Source: Martelella sp. NC20
GTDB taxonomy: Bacteria; Pseudomonadota; Alphaproteobacteria; Rhizobiales; Rhizobiaceae
Length of the DNA: 64,000 nt
NCBI RefSeq assembly: GCF_013459645.1
Contig: NZ_CP054861.1
Coordinates: forward strand, 2,220,001 to 2,284,000
Direction: 5' to 3'
Shown here: positions 63,262 to 64,000 of the stretch, one piece after another
How the letters are laid out: every line of letters begins with the position of its first letter
Position numbering within the stretch: the first letter of the stretch is position 1
Notes under the pieces: generated by a model
Told to the model about the DNA's origin: nothing
What the model saw: the letters and a program-made list of their open reading frames with translations, nothing else
Database searches by the model: none
Made by a program: the position numbers and the translations under genes

Positions 63262-63801
63262 TCAGGAAAGGCGATGAGTTTTCGAAGCACCCTGTGGCCC
63301 GGGCTGGACAGGAGTTGCATACCGAGCATCAGCGCCACTGGCGGCTTGAAGGGCTTGAGTGAGAAGCGATTCCAGCATTTCCAGCTTTTGAGAGCCGAGT
63401 GCTCCGGATAGCGTGTCGCTTAGCTGATCATGGATATCCGAGAGCGCTTCATACGTCGTCAGCCCCTTGTTCGAAATGAACACCAGAACCTTGCGGCGAT
63501 CGCGTGGGTCGGGTCCGCGATACACATCCGCCGATGCGACCATTCTGTCGATCAGTTTCGTAAGTGTCGGGGAATCCATAAATACGCGGGTCGCCAGGGT
63601 CCCCATGGATATGCCGTTTGAATCGTTTAAGGCCGTCAGGACGCGGAATTGCTCTATGGACAGGGAGCGCTGCTTTAACTGTACCTCGGCGTTGCGTTCG
63701 AGGGCCTGATTAACGCAGCATATCAGATCAGGTATGCGCAAAGCTGTGTGCCTCCCCGGCAAATTTGATTTTTCAATATTTTCTCTGATGTATAATTTCA
63801 T
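63262..63801 (-). CDS. MarR-family transcriptional regulator
   Basis: About 179 residues from ATG 63801; an in-frame ATG at 63858 would add 19 residues. Winged-helix core: SIEQFRVLTALNDSNGISMGTLATRVFMDSPTLTKLIDRMVASADVYRGPDPRDRRKVLVFISNKG (given in full only as positions about 55-120, with the DPRDRRKV wing). MarR proteins often sense aromatic acids. It faces the aromatic-type catabolic genes from the right and may regulate them. Confidence 0.85.
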   Translation of the reverse strand: MKLYIRENIEKSNLPGRHTALRIPDLICCVNQALERNAEVQLKQRSLSIEQFRVLTALNDSNGISMGTLATRVFMDSPTLTKLIDRMVASADVYRGPDPRDRRKVLVFISNKGLTTYEALSDIHDQLSDTLSGALGSQKLEMLESLLTQALQAASGADARYATPVQPGPQGASKTHRLS

Positions 63802-64000
63802 ACCGCCCGGAATCAAGCAATATCGACCTTCCCGTGCAAAATATAAATGCATTGGCATGACGGAGCTGCCGTCAAAATAAGCACGGTCGTGAGAGGCGGC
63901 GTGAAATACCGAACGGTAGAACAGATTCCGAAAATTGGTATGTGAATTGCATGTGGATATCGTCGGACGGTGTTCTTCCGCGGCGGAGGTCGGTTGATGC
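63802..64000. other. Region upstream of the MarR gene, to the window edge
   Basis: About 200 bp with relatively AT-rich patches near 63765-63850. It probably holds the marR promoter. No gene seen before the window ends. Confidence 0.4.

Overview
The window is high-GC chromosomal DNA from an alphaproteobacterium of the Rhizobiales, probably Rhizobiaceae or a close relative; a Martelella-like organism would fit, but I cannot prove the genus. The main evidence is the gcrA cell-cycle regulator, the gcrA-argD-argF-hslO order, a short rpmJ beside a TPR protein, purE-purK beside a YdcH-type small protein, a TPP riboswitch ahead of thiamine-precursor transport genes, and three copies of a palindromic intergenic element typical of this group. 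Strong GC bias at third codon positions creates many long antisense reading frames, and these are ignored here.

Layout. 1-0.7 kb: the start of rplU and a tRNA-Ser(CGA). 0.7-7.3 kb: a decayed genomic island behind that tRNA, with a truncated integrase, an unknown 331-aa protein followed by a long inverted repeat, a serine recombinase, an apparently intact Mrr-type restriction endonuclease, a broken DNA methyltransferase and an IS21-family remnant. 7.5-18.5 kb: an M48 lipoprotein protease, then a type I secretion locus made of a BapA-prefix/Ig-repeat/VWA adhesin, its ABC transporter, membrane-fusion protein, a BamE-like small protein and a TolC-like lipoprotein.

18.6-31.1 kb: the most interesting locus. 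It is a divergent catabolic cluster with methylthioribose kinase (mtnK), methylthioribose-1-phosphate isomerase (mtnA), a split transketolase, a RuBisCO-like protein, a SorC-family regulator and a fused class II aldolase/short-chain dehydrogenase on one strand. A three-gene sugar ABC transporter lies on the other. A 167-bp shared promoter region carries repeated TGACATTTG-type boxes. The gene set suggests uptake, 1-phosphorylation, isomerisation and cleavage of a 5-modified ribose (5-methylthioribose or 5-deoxyribose), with two possible exits from the ribulose-1-phosphate intermediate: aldol cleavage, or RuBisCO-like isomerisation followed by a transketolase-type step. The RuBisCO-like/transketolase exit is my candidate for an undescribed pathway.

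31.1-43.2 kb: a RES/Xre toxin-antitoxin pair, small conserved genes, purEK, rpmJ, riboswitch-controlled thiXY without a local ATPase gene, a sugar porter, a BadF-type kinase and a lysine 2,3-aminomutase-like protein. 43.4-50.7 kb: a MocR regulator, fdhD, a nucleotidyltransferase, gcrA, argD, argF and hslO. 50.8-55.4 kb: a TetR regulator, EmrAB-type efflux and a TerC protein. 55.7-62.9 kb: a dead meta-cleavage hydrolase, a complete branched-chain-type ABC transporter, acetaldehyde dehydrogenase and 4-hydroxy-2-oxovalerate aldolase. The window ends with a MarR regulator.
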